This document shows positions 11,677-24,528 of a DNA stretch of 64,000 bases, one piece after another. Position numbers and translations under genes: made by a program. Below the pieces are notes generated by a model. It was not told the DNA's origin and made no database searches. It saw only the letters and a list, made by a program, of their open reading frames with translations. The stretch comes from Ciborinia camelliae (taxonomy: Eukaryota; Ascomycota; Leotiomycetes; Helotiales; Sclerotiniaceae): positions 2,437,517 through 2,501,516 of the forward strand of contig JANPYM010000007.1 in NCBI GenBank assembly GCA_025890175.1. The letters are read 5' to 3'. The number at the start of each line of letters is the position of its first letter. Within the stretch, counting starts at the first letter, position 1.

Positions 11677-13125
11677 ATGGAACTTCGCGACCGTGGTGTT
11701 GCTCCTGCCAAAACACGATATTCAGCAAACGGACCAGGCCTCTGGACCCGACGGGCTCCAGAAAACGCGCCAACTCCTGACCGTCGCAATCATTCTGAAA
11801 CAAATTCGCTATCGCCAGAGGGAAAATCGAAACGAAAAAGAGAGGTAGATAATATGCGTTCAAAAAGGAACAGGGTAGCTGCTTCCAAAATGGATACGAA
11901 AAACAGTGCCAGCAGTGGCCAAGCACAAGTGGGAATGGGTCAAAATCAGAATCATGCACAGAGAGGGCAAGCGCTGGAAAATAAGGACGAAGAAAGATCC
12001 AATGAACGAGAATCTAGCCACGAAGAATCGACTTATGCAGAGGATGCGAATGGCAGGCGCTACTCATTCAACACTCATAGAAACGAGCCAACCTTCCTCG
12101 ATCGCATCAAAGTTCTTCCCGAAATGCGCGACTTACCATGGCGTCAGGGTCAGTCATTACCACCGGAAAAATCAACTGAAAGTCAACGCGTTCAGCAGAG
12201 AGGTGCATGTATGGTAGCCACCAGAGGGAGAATAATGACAAAACCATGTACCCATTGTGAGTCGGGCTTCGGGCGATTTTCTCATTGTATCGTGTTGGAC
12301 GAATGGTTTCAGGGAGCCTGCGCGACTTGTATTTTCACGAGTAAAGGGAATAAGTGCAGCTTGAGAATAAAACATTTAGGTATTTATATCTCTTAACCTA
12401 CAATTTCCGAGAGAGGGGGAGGGAGAGAACACTTTTACTAATAGTTGGGATTTTCAATCTTAGGGAATCAAGATGCCAGGGCTTTGAGATATTCAAATAC
12501 AAATGACCCATCAGCCAAACGAAAGAGGGCAGATTCCCCTTCCGAAAAAAGACCATATGAAGACGACAACAGCATATTTAATAGGTTCAATTCACCTGGC
12601 CATTATGTCAGTCCCTATCCGCCTCTTCCATCCATACCAAGACCACCTTTGAGAACACCAGGATTGAGGGAAGCACAAGATGCAGAACTGGATTCTTTGC
12701 TTCAAGCTCAGATTGCCCGCGAAGAAGCCGATCAAGGGAACCTAGAGGAAGGAGAATTAGTCGGAAATGGGCAGCATGCGCGAGCAGCTCCAATAGTAAT
12801 GCAACGCCCACGATTTTATCCACCGCCTCCAAACAGACAACTTGCCCAGCCGATGCATACCATTCCCAATGGCCAGATTGCCAGAAATCCTATCTCAGCT
12901 GTTGCTCCTCATATGAGGGAAAGATCTCTTATTGGCGACTCTTCGAAGAGTGCACAAAGGCAATTGTTTACTGTTATGAGCGGGGTCCAAGGGGGCCTCC
13001 AACAACTACAAAAAGAATTGAATGCATTGAAGGCAGTTCTCGGGTGGGATATGGAAGATGAAGAACCAGGAGTCAACCGTCGTCAACAACCACCTTCACG
13101 CGAAGACGCTCGACCAGGTCCATGA
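11677..13125 (+). CDS. Cys-rich DUF3716-like protein, tandem paralogue B
   Basis: Two exons, 11677-12379 and 12464-13125, around an 84-nt intron with a TACTAAT branch-like site near 12437, giving 454 residues. The architecture repeats paralogue A: disordered basic and acidic N-terminus, LPWRQG motif, then a Cys module at about residues 180-228 with identical spacing C-x2-C-x9-C-x10-C-x2-C-x8-C and a GACATC core, plus a preceding Cys (GACMVATRG). The intron lies seven residues after the last Cys in phase 1, exactly as in A. A Pro-rich linker leads to a C-terminal helix with SGVQGG and LNALKA and an acidic end. It lacks the Gln/Ala repeat. The shared Cys spacing, helix, intron and orientation indicate tandem duplication with fast divergence elsewhere. 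No catalytic motif is visible and the function is unknown. Confidence 0.8.
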
Positions 13126-14942
13126 AACGAACATTAGTACGAGAAAAGAAATGTTATTAATTGGCCATTACATCACATATGTAGGGACATTACACGACGA
13201 AAACCGTCCACGTTACTTGTCAAATTTTGCAGATTTGCAGATCTACCGAATTTAGTCCCACAATTCGTATTTTCCTCACCAAGAAATTCGACGGGGGTTA
13301 GTCACAATTGTTGTACCATTACCTACCTAGTAAGCTTGGTATCGATGGAAAGAACTTGATATCTTGCTCAAGAATAAGTGAATTGTTCTGTAGTTATATT
13401 ACGAAGGAAGGAGGACGAAAGGAATGGCCAAGAATCAAAGAAGGTGGAGTTATCATGTTGAAGACAGCTAAATGCTCGGAAGGTTCTTCGGAACACAACA
13501 GAGGGGGCACCACAGTTTCGGGAGGAAAGCTGGTATGAAATTAAATATATAGGCTTTTGATTGGCGGGGGATTGTGGAGATCTTCAATGGATGGATGGCA
13601 GAGCATGAGAGCACATAATTTGTGATGCGGAGAGTACAGTGAGAGACAAATGGAAGAAGATGCGAATTTGAAAAGAAAATGCTATACGAAAGTACAAAAT
13701 GCATGTGTCCTATCAAAATTGATATTTGCATATTATTGGCTAAATTGATTGGTTCTAGGGCTCTAGCCTAATGAAGTACAACCTTCGCTAGTGGCTTGTG
13801 AGGTACAGTACAGGAAGCTGTCGGGCCCCTGGCATAAACGATTTTCTTTTCCGGGAACACTACCTACATAGGTAGTCTCGTGGTTTTGCTGGATTTGTTT
13901 GCTTTTCTTATATCGCGGGCAATTTATGTTCTCAGCAAGAGAAATCCGTAGATGGTGGTCGAGTAGGTGAGGAGGCGAGTACGTGTTCAAAGTTCATCAT
14001 CATGGCCGCATTCGTCTCATTCTTCGTATTGAGCTACGCCACACAACGCGCCCCTGTCAACATTGCAGGTTTCCGGAGAAGAAATGATTCCGATGTTCTC
14101 ATTCTTTAGGATGACTTGATTCGCCGAGTATTTTACTTCGTACGCAGAATGGCGGCTTCACACGTGAGACATGATTGGTGGTCTCGGTCTGGGATACGAC
14201 GGGTATCATTATCATTGCATTCGACTTTGCATTTAGAATGATCTACTGGGTGTAAATGTACGGAGTACCATGAGTACTTTCTTTTCCCTCGTTATCTTGT
14301 TTTTGTCTCTCCTGTCTGTTTGTTTTCTTCTAATTCACTACTCTCGTTTTTGCATCATCACGATCATCACTGTCGCTTTCTCACTTGCCATTTCATGCTG
14401 TTTGTTAGCAATTAACAAACAGAATCTCTACGAAGTCTCAGTCGTTTACTATAAATAAAATCTATTCTTTCATTGACGTCCCGATAAGCATCAAATTCCG
14501 GGGAAATACTCCATTAATAGAATTCTTATCAGTCCCTTAGCGTCCAATCTTCACATTCCAGAGCCAGTTCGACAAAACATAGCAATCCAAGTTCGGATAG
14601 CTACGTAAGCCATTCGAAGCTCTTCTTTGTCGCTCCCGGAAAGAAATCCTGATCCAAAACGTCACGGTCTTGGCGGGTGGTTTAGGTTAGGTAAAGTTGT
14701 CGAGTGTTGAGTGCATCGCCGAATTCGCAATGCGAAATTTCGGGCTATAGATTATTCACGCTCGTGAGATAGCATGTTGTTATTCACTACAGATGTAATC
14801 TTGTGATCATTTTCCCCCGAAAAACTCTGCTGAATAGTTGGTTATATGCGGTTTCGATGAGGAATACTGCGTTTAGCTTCGTTTAGCTGCAAATAGCTAT
14901 AGAGATATATATAAAATTCAAGCGGGAGAAATCGCAAGCTCC
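13126..14942. other. Long intergenic region upstream of the KRE6/SKN1-like gene
   Basis: About 1.8 kb without a supported gene. It holds CTACCTAGTAAG near 13323 and CTACATAGGTAGT near 13862. A hydrophobic 62-residue open frame at 14270-14458 has no recognisable features and could be leader sequence. The region is probably a long promoter and 5' UTR. Confidence 0.5.
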
Positions 14943-17883
14943 ATGTCGCCATCACTGAAAGTATCACCTCCTGAAAAGGTCGGCATGCTCAATTCTGAGC
15001 AACTTCTTATGGAAATGGGTCAGGCTGGACAATCAAATGTGTCATTGGCAACAGGAGTTAGTGCAAACGCATTGGGAGGTTCTAAGCCTACGGAAGATGT
15101 TTTACAACCTGATACACGAAGACTCTCGAGTGCTTCCCAAACGGATAGACGACCACCAGCATTGAGTATAAGCAGGAAATCATATTTACCAGTTGTGCCT
15201 TCACCTCTTAATCCCTCGACCTCCTCGACATCTGTCAACAGCAGCGACGAAGCAAAAAGTGGACTTATGGGTGGTACATTGTCTCTGCGCGACTCTTCAT
15301 CATCCGGCGAATTACCTATTCCCGCCTCGACCAGCTCAAGCTCCAACACTCAAAACAACGGAACGCCCAAAAAGAAAGGAAAAGGCCTCAGTTCCCCACA
15401 ACAATTTCTGCGGCGGAAATCAGAATTGGCGGGCATCGGGATGCAAATCGGGGACATCCGAATGGGTACACCGAAAGGATTAAAAGATCTCGGACATGAT
15501 TATTCGCGGTATCCTAGCTCGCGGTGCAGTTCTACATCGGGACCTTTGGGACCTTCGGGGCCCCATACGCCCTTGCCGGTTTTTCTCAATCAAGCATCGA
15601 CCTCCTCCGACTCCCTCCCATCCATACCCCGCAACCCGTTTCGCGATTCCGCCGCGGCGATCCTGGATCCGGAAAAGTGGAATTACCCCGATGATCACAT
15701 TGGCGCGTTTGATCCGTATTTCGGGGGGGGAGAAGGGATTTATTTTATATGATGATGAGATTGAGGATGATGATGAATTGCACATGCCGCATGAAAATGA
15801 CGATCGCGATTTCAAACCGACGTGGCATGAATGGTTGGAACGGAGGAGTTTGATTAATGCGATCGGCGGCGTGTGCATGGTGATTGGTTTGTTGTGCGTT
15901 TTTATCTTGTTGCCCGTCTTGACTTATACGACCAAGGTGTGGGGTTCCTGGGAGGGGGGTGGGGGGAATGGCTATGTGGATTATGGACCGGCTTGGGCAC
16001 ATGTTAATAACGTGAGATTATTTTTCTCTCCTCTCTTCTCCTCTCTCTTTTCCTATCATCCCCTACCCCCCATTTACCAGCCCCAATACCAATACCAAAA
16101 CCTCAATACCCCTATCTCTAAACCAAGCCAAACCAAACCAAACAGAAGACAACTAATAACCCAACCCAAATAGAACACATACCCCCTCCTCAAAAACGTC
16201 CGAACCACGCTGATCGATCCCCACACGCCTCGGGTAGCAATGACAAGACAAAGCACGTTTAATGGAGAGACGCTGAATTTGGTCTTCAGCGATGAGTTTA
16301 ATGATAATAATCGCACCTTCTATCCGGGGGATGATCCGTTTTGGACCGCCCCCAATGTTTGGTATGGCGCTACTCAGGATATGGAGTGGTATGGTGAGTG
16401 TGAATTTTTCTTTCTTTCTGGGGCTGAGGGGGTTGAGGAGAAAGTGAGGGGGAAGGGAGGGAGAACGGGATATTATGTATGGAGGTGAGATTTGGGTTGT
16501 GGGATTCTTGGCTTGCATGTGGGAATATCTTTGTTTGGCTCTATTGCATATTCTTCACATTTAGTTAAAAAAAAGCTTTTTGGCTCCCACGGTACTAACA
16601 TCAATATAGATCCCGTCGCCGTCACCACCGGGGGTGGCACCCTCCAACTCCGCATGGACGCCTTTCCCAATCACAATCTCGTAAGCTTAATCGATTCATT
16701 AATTTTTTCCACTCCCTAAACACTAACTTCAACCTTGTGTTTCATCTTATTTACACTCCCACTTCCTCATGGACCCCGTTATTTCCTTACCTCTCCTTTT
16801 CTCGCCAACTAACTAACTACTAACCCCCCTCATCACAGGCCTACCAGTCCGGCATGTTAAACTCCTGGAACCAACTCTGTTTCAAAGGCGGCATAATGGA
16901 AGTATCCATCTCCCTCCCGGGTCCATCCGGCATCCCCGGTCTCTGGCCCGGCGTCTGGTCCATGGGCAACCTCGGGCGACCAGGCTACAAAGCCACCACC
17001 GAAGGCGTATGGCCCTACACATACAGCAGTTGCGACTACGGCATCACGCCGAACCAATCCTCACCGGACGGACTGTCGCGGCTCCCCGGGCAAAAATTAA
17101 ATTCCTGCACCTGCAAAGGGCAAGATCATCCGACGCCCGGCACGGGCCGCGGAGCCCCTGAAATCGACGTCTTGGAAGCGAGTGTGGATCCGAACAATCG
17201 GATCGGGGTCGTGACGCAAAGTTTCCAGGTCGCCCCCTTTGACGTCTGGTACCGGCCCAACCATGCCTTTTTGCAGATCCCCAATTACAATACCACGAAC
17301 ATGAATACGTATTGCGGAGGACCTTTTCAACAAGCGATTAGCGGGACCACGCTGTTGAATAATGCATGGTATGACGGGGGCGCGTATCAAAAATACGCGT
17401 TTGAGTATGTACCCGGGACGTCGAGCACGGGGAAGATCGCGTGGTTTGTTGGCGATCAACAGACGTTTATGATGGATGGGAGGGCCGTGGGCCAGAATGG
17501 TAATGTGGGGCCCAGACAGGTTAGCGAGGAGCCGATGAGCATGGTGCTCAATCTTGGGATTAGTAGCGCGTGGAGCGAGGTCTTGATCGCGAATCTTAGG
17601 TTTCCCACGGTTATGCATGTGGATTATGTGAGGATTTATCAGAGGCAGGGTCAGGAGAGTGTTACGTGTGATCCCGAGGGATATGAGACGACGGATTATA
17701 TTAGGAGACATCCGACGGCTTATATGAATCCGAATTTGACGGTACGTTTTTGAGGTTTTTTTGGTGGCAGTGGAATAGATGAATGAATGAATGGATGAAT
17801 GATGGGCTAATTTGTCTAATGTGTAGGCTTGGAATCAAACGGGATATGAATGGCCGACTAATAAATTTATGGGAGGTTGTTGA
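14943..17883 (+). CDS. KRE6: KRE6/SKN1 family beta-1,6-glucan synthesis protein (GH16-like), with a one-base frameshift
   Basis: Type II membrane protein of the secretory pathway needed for cell-wall beta-1,6-glucan in yeasts. Exons by hand: 14943-16011, 16174-16393, 16610-16680, 16839-17741 and 17827-17883 (introns 162, 216, 158 and 85 nt), about 772 residues if one G is ignored. A Ser/Pro-rich cytoplasmic tail of about 270 residues is followed by one membrane segment ([19 protein letters not shown]) and a luminal domain with [21 protein letters not shown] and the GH16-type EIDVLEA motif. The last exon ends in MGGC like other family members. In exon 1 a run of eight G at 15723-15730 shifts the frame and would stop translation at about residue 269, while everything downstream stays conserved in the next frame. 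A sequencing error in the homopolymer is more likely than a null allele, but the sequence as given is broken. Family members KRE6 and SKN1 cannot be told apart here. Confidence 0.87.
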
Positions 17884-19427
17884 TGACAAAAAAACAAAAT
17901 ACGTACATACTCTTTGCATCAAACCACCTACCTACATCTATCTACAACTATTTCTCGCCCGCCAGGACGCCCGACTCTCTCTCTCTCTTTCTCTTTCTCG
18001 TCAAAACCAGCAACCAGCAACCTTTGAATCTTGAACCCCTCCTCTGATTAGGTATCTAGAGATATATCCAACGCCCAGAACCTAATCTAACGAAGCTGTA
18101 TAACTCACCACGCACCTTCTCATCTCACAAATCATAATCACAATCAAATCTTGCGTTCCCAAAACCCCAAGCCAAGCCAAAAATAACTTACCAAATCCCA
18201 AATACAAAAGAAAGAAAGAAAGGAACAAGAAACAAGGAAGAGAGTCTAATCTGCTATGATACGATACATACATACATACATACGAACGATCAATTAACGA
18301 AACATGACGAGAAATAAGGAATAAGGAATATGAAATATGAAATGAGAAATAATGATATAATCACAATCACAATCGCAATCGCAATGGTATATAGATTCTA
18401 CGACGCTACGACGCTACGCTACTCGACTGTTCTACCCAGCAACCAACTACCAACCAGTCTCGTCTACACGGTCTACACAGTCTACACAGTCTACACAGTC
18501 TACACAGTCTACACAGTCTACACAGTCTACACAGTCTACACAGTCTACAAAGTCTGCATGTATCCATTCCGATCCCGAGTCTAGGCTGTGTAGTTCAACG
18601 AATGCAAGAATGCAAGATGGGAAAAGGTATTTTCCAGTTAATTAACGAGTAAAGACCAGTCAAGTAGGTGGGGAAAGAGCCTAGGGAATAAATAGCCGGG
18701 AGGGAAAAGGGGGCAGGCAGGGAGGCAGCCTAGTCTGTCTGTCTATCTGGTATTGTACATACCTAGTAGGCAACGAATGCGTGGGGGGGAGTGGATGATT
18801 AGCTTCGAGTATATATACCTAGGTACCTACCAACCAAGTATATATACACGAATGAGAAGGTGATGAACTAATGAATATACCTACCTATCTACCTACCTAG
18901 GTACCTATCTACCTAGGTACTTACACATACCTACAAATACATGAATTAATTTAAGTCATCCATTTATTAATCCAAGAGCCAAGTCATTCATTTAAGATAA
19001 TTTATTTCATTCAAAAGTGAGTTACACTAGACTAAACTAGACTAGACTGAACTAGACTAGATTGCGCTCTCCCCCTTAGCTACTACCGATGCACTTCCAA
19101 AAATGTGCCAGTGAAGCTCTCTAGATATTATATCACATATCAGCCATTATGTTTCTCCCTCTCCCATCGCAGAAGCGGATTTTTCTTTCCCTTCCTTTGC
19201 GTCACATCATTCACTTCGTACTTCGCGTCAATATGCGACAACCCAAGTCAGTAGTAATGTTTTGAAAACTACCACCATGCAACGCTTTGCGCAACAATAT
19301 CAGGATATGTATGTCATCGCTCCCACCAGCTAAAAAAAGCTCTGGAAATTTAAACTCCGTAGAAAAAAAAAGCAAGAAACACCCCACCCAACCCATCAAA
19401 TCACACCCTAGACGATTCGAAGAAAAT
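17884..19427. other. Convergent intergenic region between KRE6-like and LEU1
   Basis: 3' flanks of two convergent genes. Contains the 9-bp minisatellite described separately, a CATA run near 18264 and a cluster of TACCTAGGTACC palindromes at 18815-18925. ACTAGACTAG-like repeats occur at 19027-19060. No gene seen. Confidence 0.6.
18462..18556. repeat. 9-bp minisatellite (TCTACACAG)
   Basis: About ten tandem copies of TCTACACAG, nearly perfect, in the convergent intergenic region. The Val-Tyr-Thr frame that crosses it is a by-product of the repeat. Confidence 0.9.
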
Positions 19428-21916
19428 TTACCAATCAAGAGGTTCCTTGATCTCCTCACCACGGTTTGTTCTTGGAACTGGGGCGGGCTTGGCGAGCAAT
19501 TTTCCATTCTTGCCTCGCTTCAAGTATCCACTTCCATCCAACCATGGGGTATCCTTTGTCATCTTCTTCTCGAAATTGGAGATCTTATCTTCCATTTGGA
19601 GAGTCAATCCAATATCATCAAGTCCATTGATCAAGCAATGCTTTCTGAATTCCTCAACCTCGAAACTGCAAATCTTCTTTCCTGATTCATCGTTGATGAC
19701 TTGATTTGGAAGATCAATTTCGATTTCTTTACCAGCATAGGCCTCTGCTGCAATGGCGTCGAGATGGGCTTGGTTGGTGATTGGAATTGGAAGCATACCG
19801 TTCTTGAAGGTGTTGTTGAAGAAGATATCGGCGAAGGAGGGGGCGATGATACACTTGATTCCGAAATCAAGAAGGGCCCATGGAGCGTGCTCACGAGAAC
19901 TGCCACATCCGAAGTTAGGGCCAGTTACAACGAGGACCTTGGCTTTGCGGTATGGCTCTTGGTTAAGAACGAAATCGGGATTTTCAGATCCATCTTCATT
20001 GAATCTAAGGGCGTAGAAGAGAGCAGATCCAAGACCGGTTCTCTTAATGGTCTTCAAAAATTGCTTAGGAATGATGGCGTCGGTATCGGCATTAGCTCTA
20101 TCTAATGGTGCTGCAATTCCCTTGTAGATTTCGAATTTTGGAAGACCAGCACTCGAGTGGGCAGCCATTGTGTTGGTGTGTGGAGAGTTATCTTCTGGTT
20201 GATCGCCAATAATCTCTCGCTCATCATCGTCAGTCTCGACACGCTCGTCAACATGTGCCTTGCCTTGGTAGCTTGTGGGTGATATCTTCTTTGGTGCGGA
20301 ACCGTTTTCCTCAGCAAACTTTCTCACATCTGTGAGCTTACCAACGATAGCGGAAGCTGCTGCTGAGGCCGGTGATACCAAATGAGTACGACTTCCAGCT
20401 CCTTGACGACCCTCGAAATTTCTGTTACTGGTACTGGCGCATCGCTCCTTTGGTGCCAAAATATCAGGGTTCATGCCGAGGCACATACTGCAACCAGCTT
20501 CTCTCCACTCGAAACCAGCATCGGTGAAGATCTTATCAAGACCTTCATCTTCTGCCATACTCTTCACAAGGCCGGAACCTGGAACAACCATTGCTCGCTT
20601 GATATTGGAAGCAATTTTCTTACCCTTGACAATACCAGCTGCAGCTCGGAGATCCTCAATTCTGGCGTTTGTGCAAGAACCAATGAAAATTTTGTCCAAA
20701 ACAATCTCCTCCATTGGGGTTCCGGCAGTAAGTCCCATATATTCCAACATCTTAATAGCGTTTTCCTTCTTTCCCTTGTCGGTGTAAGACTCTGGATCTG
20801 GTACACAGCCAGTAATTGGAACAACGTCTTCAGGACTGGTACCCCAGGTAACTGTTGGAGCAACGTCCTTCGCATCGATGAAGACGTCGATATCATACTT
20901 GGCGTTTTCGTCGGATTGTAAACTCTTCCAGTATTTAGTAGCTCTGTCCCATTCCTCCGAACCATGCTTTGGTGCAAGTGGTCTATTTTTGAGATATTCG
21001 AATGTGATCTCATCTGGTGCAATCATACCAGCTCTCGCACCACCCTCGATAGACATATTACAAATCGACATTCTACCTTCCATACTCAAAGCCCGAATAA
21101 CCGAACCACAAAACTCGATGACTGCACCGGTACCACCAGCTGTACCAATTCTTCCGATAGCGTGTAAGACGACGTCCTTTGCCGTGACACCTGGCGCAAG
21201 CTCGCCGTCTATCTGAATCCTCATGTTCTTACTTCGCTTTGTGATCAAAGTCTGTGTAGCAAGAACGTGCTCGACTTCACTCGTACCAATTCCGAAAGCC
21301 AAAGATCCAAACGCACCGTGTGTAGAGGTGTGACTGTCACCACAAACGACCGTGGTACCCGGAAGAGTGAAACCCTGCTCAGGACCAATGATATGCACAA
21401 TACCTTGACGCTTATCACCAAGGCCAAAGTATGTGATTCCAAAGTCCTTGACATTATCTTCGAGGGTCATACATTGAAGTCTAGAATCTTCTTCCTCGAC
21501 GAAAGTTTCGATATTTTTAAGGGATTTTCGGGAGCTGGTTGGGACGTTCTAGGAAAGAGATCAGATCACAATTCTATTGGATTTGATTGACAAGAACTTA
21601 CATGATCAGTGGTTGCAAGAGTACAATCTGGTCTTCGGACTTTTCGGCCTGCATTCTTCAAACCCTCGAAAGCTTGCTATAGATAACTGGTTAGAAAATT
21701 GAATCGACGATAGAAGTACAAGAGAAACATACTGGTGAAGTAACTTCATGTACTAAATGTCTATCTGTAGCAAGAGTTAGTAGCGATTCCCTCCAACTAT
21801 GCTGAATTCCACATACCGATATAAAGTAAGATTGTACCATCCATTCTCTCATCTACGATATGGTCCTGAAGAACCTTATCATAGAGAGTTTGTGGTCTAC
21901 CTTCGGCAGTAGGCAT
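19428..21916 (-). CDS. LEU1: 3-isopropylmalate dehydratase (LEU1), fused large and small subunits
   Basis: Isomerises 2-isopropylmalate to 3-isopropylmalate in leucine biosynthesis through a [4Fe-4S] cluster. Four exons: 21817-21916, 21733-21764, 21602-21676 and 19428-21548, with introns of 52, 56 and 53 nt and 775 residues, normal for fungal Leu1. The aconitase-type large domain shows [24 protein letters not shown] and [12 protein letters not shown], supplying the cluster cysteines. An acidic linker leads to the LeuD-type swivel domain with [21 protein letters not shown]. Bacteria encode these as separate subunits (LeuC and LeuD). The start at 21916 gives a typical [15 protein letters not shown] opening. 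All splice phases agree (1, 0, 0). A CCAAT box at 22208-22212, about 300 bases upstream, is a plausible promoter element. No obvious Leu3-type CCGGnnCCGG site was found by eye. Confidence 0.97.
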
Positions 21917-22619
21917 CTTGTATAATAAGTCAAGTCCTCTTCTATCTAATCTACTTTCCAATAGGTATCTTGCTTGAACTTGTGCTGTGAATGTTGATAT
22001 TTGGAAAAAAAGAGTACAAATTCAAGAAAAGGAGAAGAAACTTTTGAATTGAAAGGAATCAAAAAGATCGAAAAAGATTTACAATAGTAGAGCATGTTAC
22101 TTCAAGGGAGTGCGGGGTGGAATTATTTTATGATGCTCAATTCAAAGACAATTTGAGCCGATATCGGGGAAAGATCCAAAATGATCTCCGGCTGTGCAGA
22201 TCCGCAACCAATCAGATGAAAGGTATTACCTTTTTACCTTTTCTTCACTTTCGCCTTGCCAGCCCCTTGTAACCTAGGTATCTAGGTGGGAGGTAGTGGA
22301 CGGCCCTTGCCATTATTCCACTAAAGAAATTCCACATGCCCAGGTGTTGTCATGTCAATAATAATAATATCAAAGCAGTCATCAGTCATCAGTCATAGCA
22401 GTCATATACGAACAAATGATAAAATAATGTCCACTTGAAATGGTAATCGTGACCAATTATATTGGAGATATTTAATGACTAATCCTTTATTCCTTGTTAC
22501 TTATTATTCATACCGGTAATCTACTCAAGTATCAATCCTATACCTAATCCTCATCATCGCTCAAATTAGCCAAAGCGGTGGCGGTGAATTCTTTGACTAC
22601 CTAGGTACTTACAGTCAAG

Positions 22620-23285
22620 GATACTCAAATACGATAAAAAAAGAAATTTTGATTAATTGAAATTTTTTATATATCAGAATATGCAGAATACTAAGCTGAT
22701 TTTAATGGTATAAAAATATTTTAAAAATAATGTTAAGAAGGTTTTTAAAAACCTAAAAAACAAAATCCAAAAATCTGATCTGTTGTTATATGTTACATGT
22801 GATTGTTTAATATATTATATAAGCTATATCAGATCGATGATGCCATTTACGTATAATCTAATAATATTATTAAACTTTTTTAGCTTTTTTCTATTATTTT
22901 ATATTATTTTAAATTTCAAAAACTAAAACTATAATAATATTATATGATTTGTTTTTACTCTTTTTCAACTTCAACTTTTCAAAAATTCTTCTTTTAGTTA
23001 ATCATTTTAACTCTTTTTGGGCTAATCATTTTAAACGATAATTCTTTATTATATAAAATATTAAATAATATAATATTTATTATATAAAAGATCGGATAAT
23101 ATAATATAAGTTCGGACGAGAACCTTAAGCTTCAATTGTTGTTACGTGATTTATTTGTATATTCGATATTAAATCAAATATATATAGAATAATAAAAATT
23201 ATTATATATATAAACTTCTCTGATTATTTTGCATATTTTAATATATAAAACTTTTTAATTAATCAAAAAAATATTTTTTGTTGTG
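22620..23285. other. AT-rich island, possible RIP-mutated relic
   Basis: Composition changes sharply from the flanks: long A/T runs and ATATAATA-type sequence with very few G or C over about 650 bases. A TAATCATTTTAA element occurs twice near 23000 and 23025. No intact open frame or terminal repeat is clear. Such islands in ascomycetes are commonly transposon remains altered by repeat-induced point mutation; that origin is inference here. Confidence 0.5.
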
Positions 23286-24528
23286 TTTGAGTGTTCTTGA
23301 CTATAGGTCTACAAAGTACAAAGTATAGAAGATTCACTTATCATCATTATCATCATCTTCCCGTCCGATGAGATGACTTCCAACAATATCGATGATTTGT
23401 TATCTCAATTCTCCGGTTGGTCGAAGAATATATCAATATAAGATACCACACACAATACGTATGTACCTAGGTACCTACTAGGTATGTATCATCAATATTC
23501 CAACCCAGAATGATAGAATGATCCTGTACCTCTCTCTATCTATCAATAAGATACTTATCCAACAAATATTGATATTGGTTATACGGAGTATTGATTGCTG
23601 ATCCTATATCGATATCTGATTCCGCAATATCTAATCCAATCCAATCCAATCTAATCCATGTCATTGATGCCATTCTCGTCATCTTACCAGATACAACTCT
23701 ACCTCTACCTAACTAGCACACAGGAACTTACCCTCACCTCCAGCTCACCTCACCAAAAAGATATCAACCATCAACCCTCACCTCCACTCCACCTCCTGTA
23801 GACCTCCTTCCCTTTTCGATTTTGTCCATCCCATCCAGTTCATCAACCCGCTCGCTTTCAATCCGTATTAGCCTATCGGTTAACCACCTATCCTCATCCC
23901 CATCCCATCCCATCCCATCCTCATCCCCATCCCCCAAAAAACCAAAACCACAACATCACATCCATCACATCCCAATTCCTCCCGTCCATTCAACCTCCTA
24001 CATCTAATCCAATCTAATCCAATCCAATCCAATCATACCCACCCCCAACATCTAAATTCAAATCCCAATCCAAGTACCCCATCCCAGGGGAACATCCCCT
24101 CTTCTCTCCTCCAATCCCCTCTCCGATCTTCGGAGTTTTCTCTTCTCCCCCTCCCATCTCCCCCTACATCACCATCACGATTCACCATAACCATCACGAT
24201 TCACCATCACCATCACCATCAGCATCACCATCACGATTCACCATCGCCATCACCATCGCCATCATCATCACCAATATATCTATGTACACTGACATTACAC
24301 AACCTTCATTCGCTCTTTCGCATCTCGCTACCATGTATCCATGTATCCATATATGCCGGGGGGGGGTAGAAAAAATTACAATAAATCACATCCAATGCGT
24401 TTTGCCCCCCCCCTTTTCCTCCTCCCCTCCTCCCCTCCTCCCCCAGAAATATTAAATCTCATCTCGCTTACTTTCTCCTTCCTTCTTCCTCCTCCAACCT
24501 CCTTCCTCTGCTATTTATTTCAACTTTC

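Noticed and set aside
9033..13125. Zn2Cys6 fungal transcription factors
   Set aside because: Cys spacing does not fit C-x2-C-x6-C-x5-12-C-x2-C-x6-C and the usual basic residues are missing; the module fits DUF3716 better.
18330..18584. Val-Tyr-Thr repeat protein
   Set aside because: Translation of the TCTACACAG minisatellite in a convergent intergenic region.
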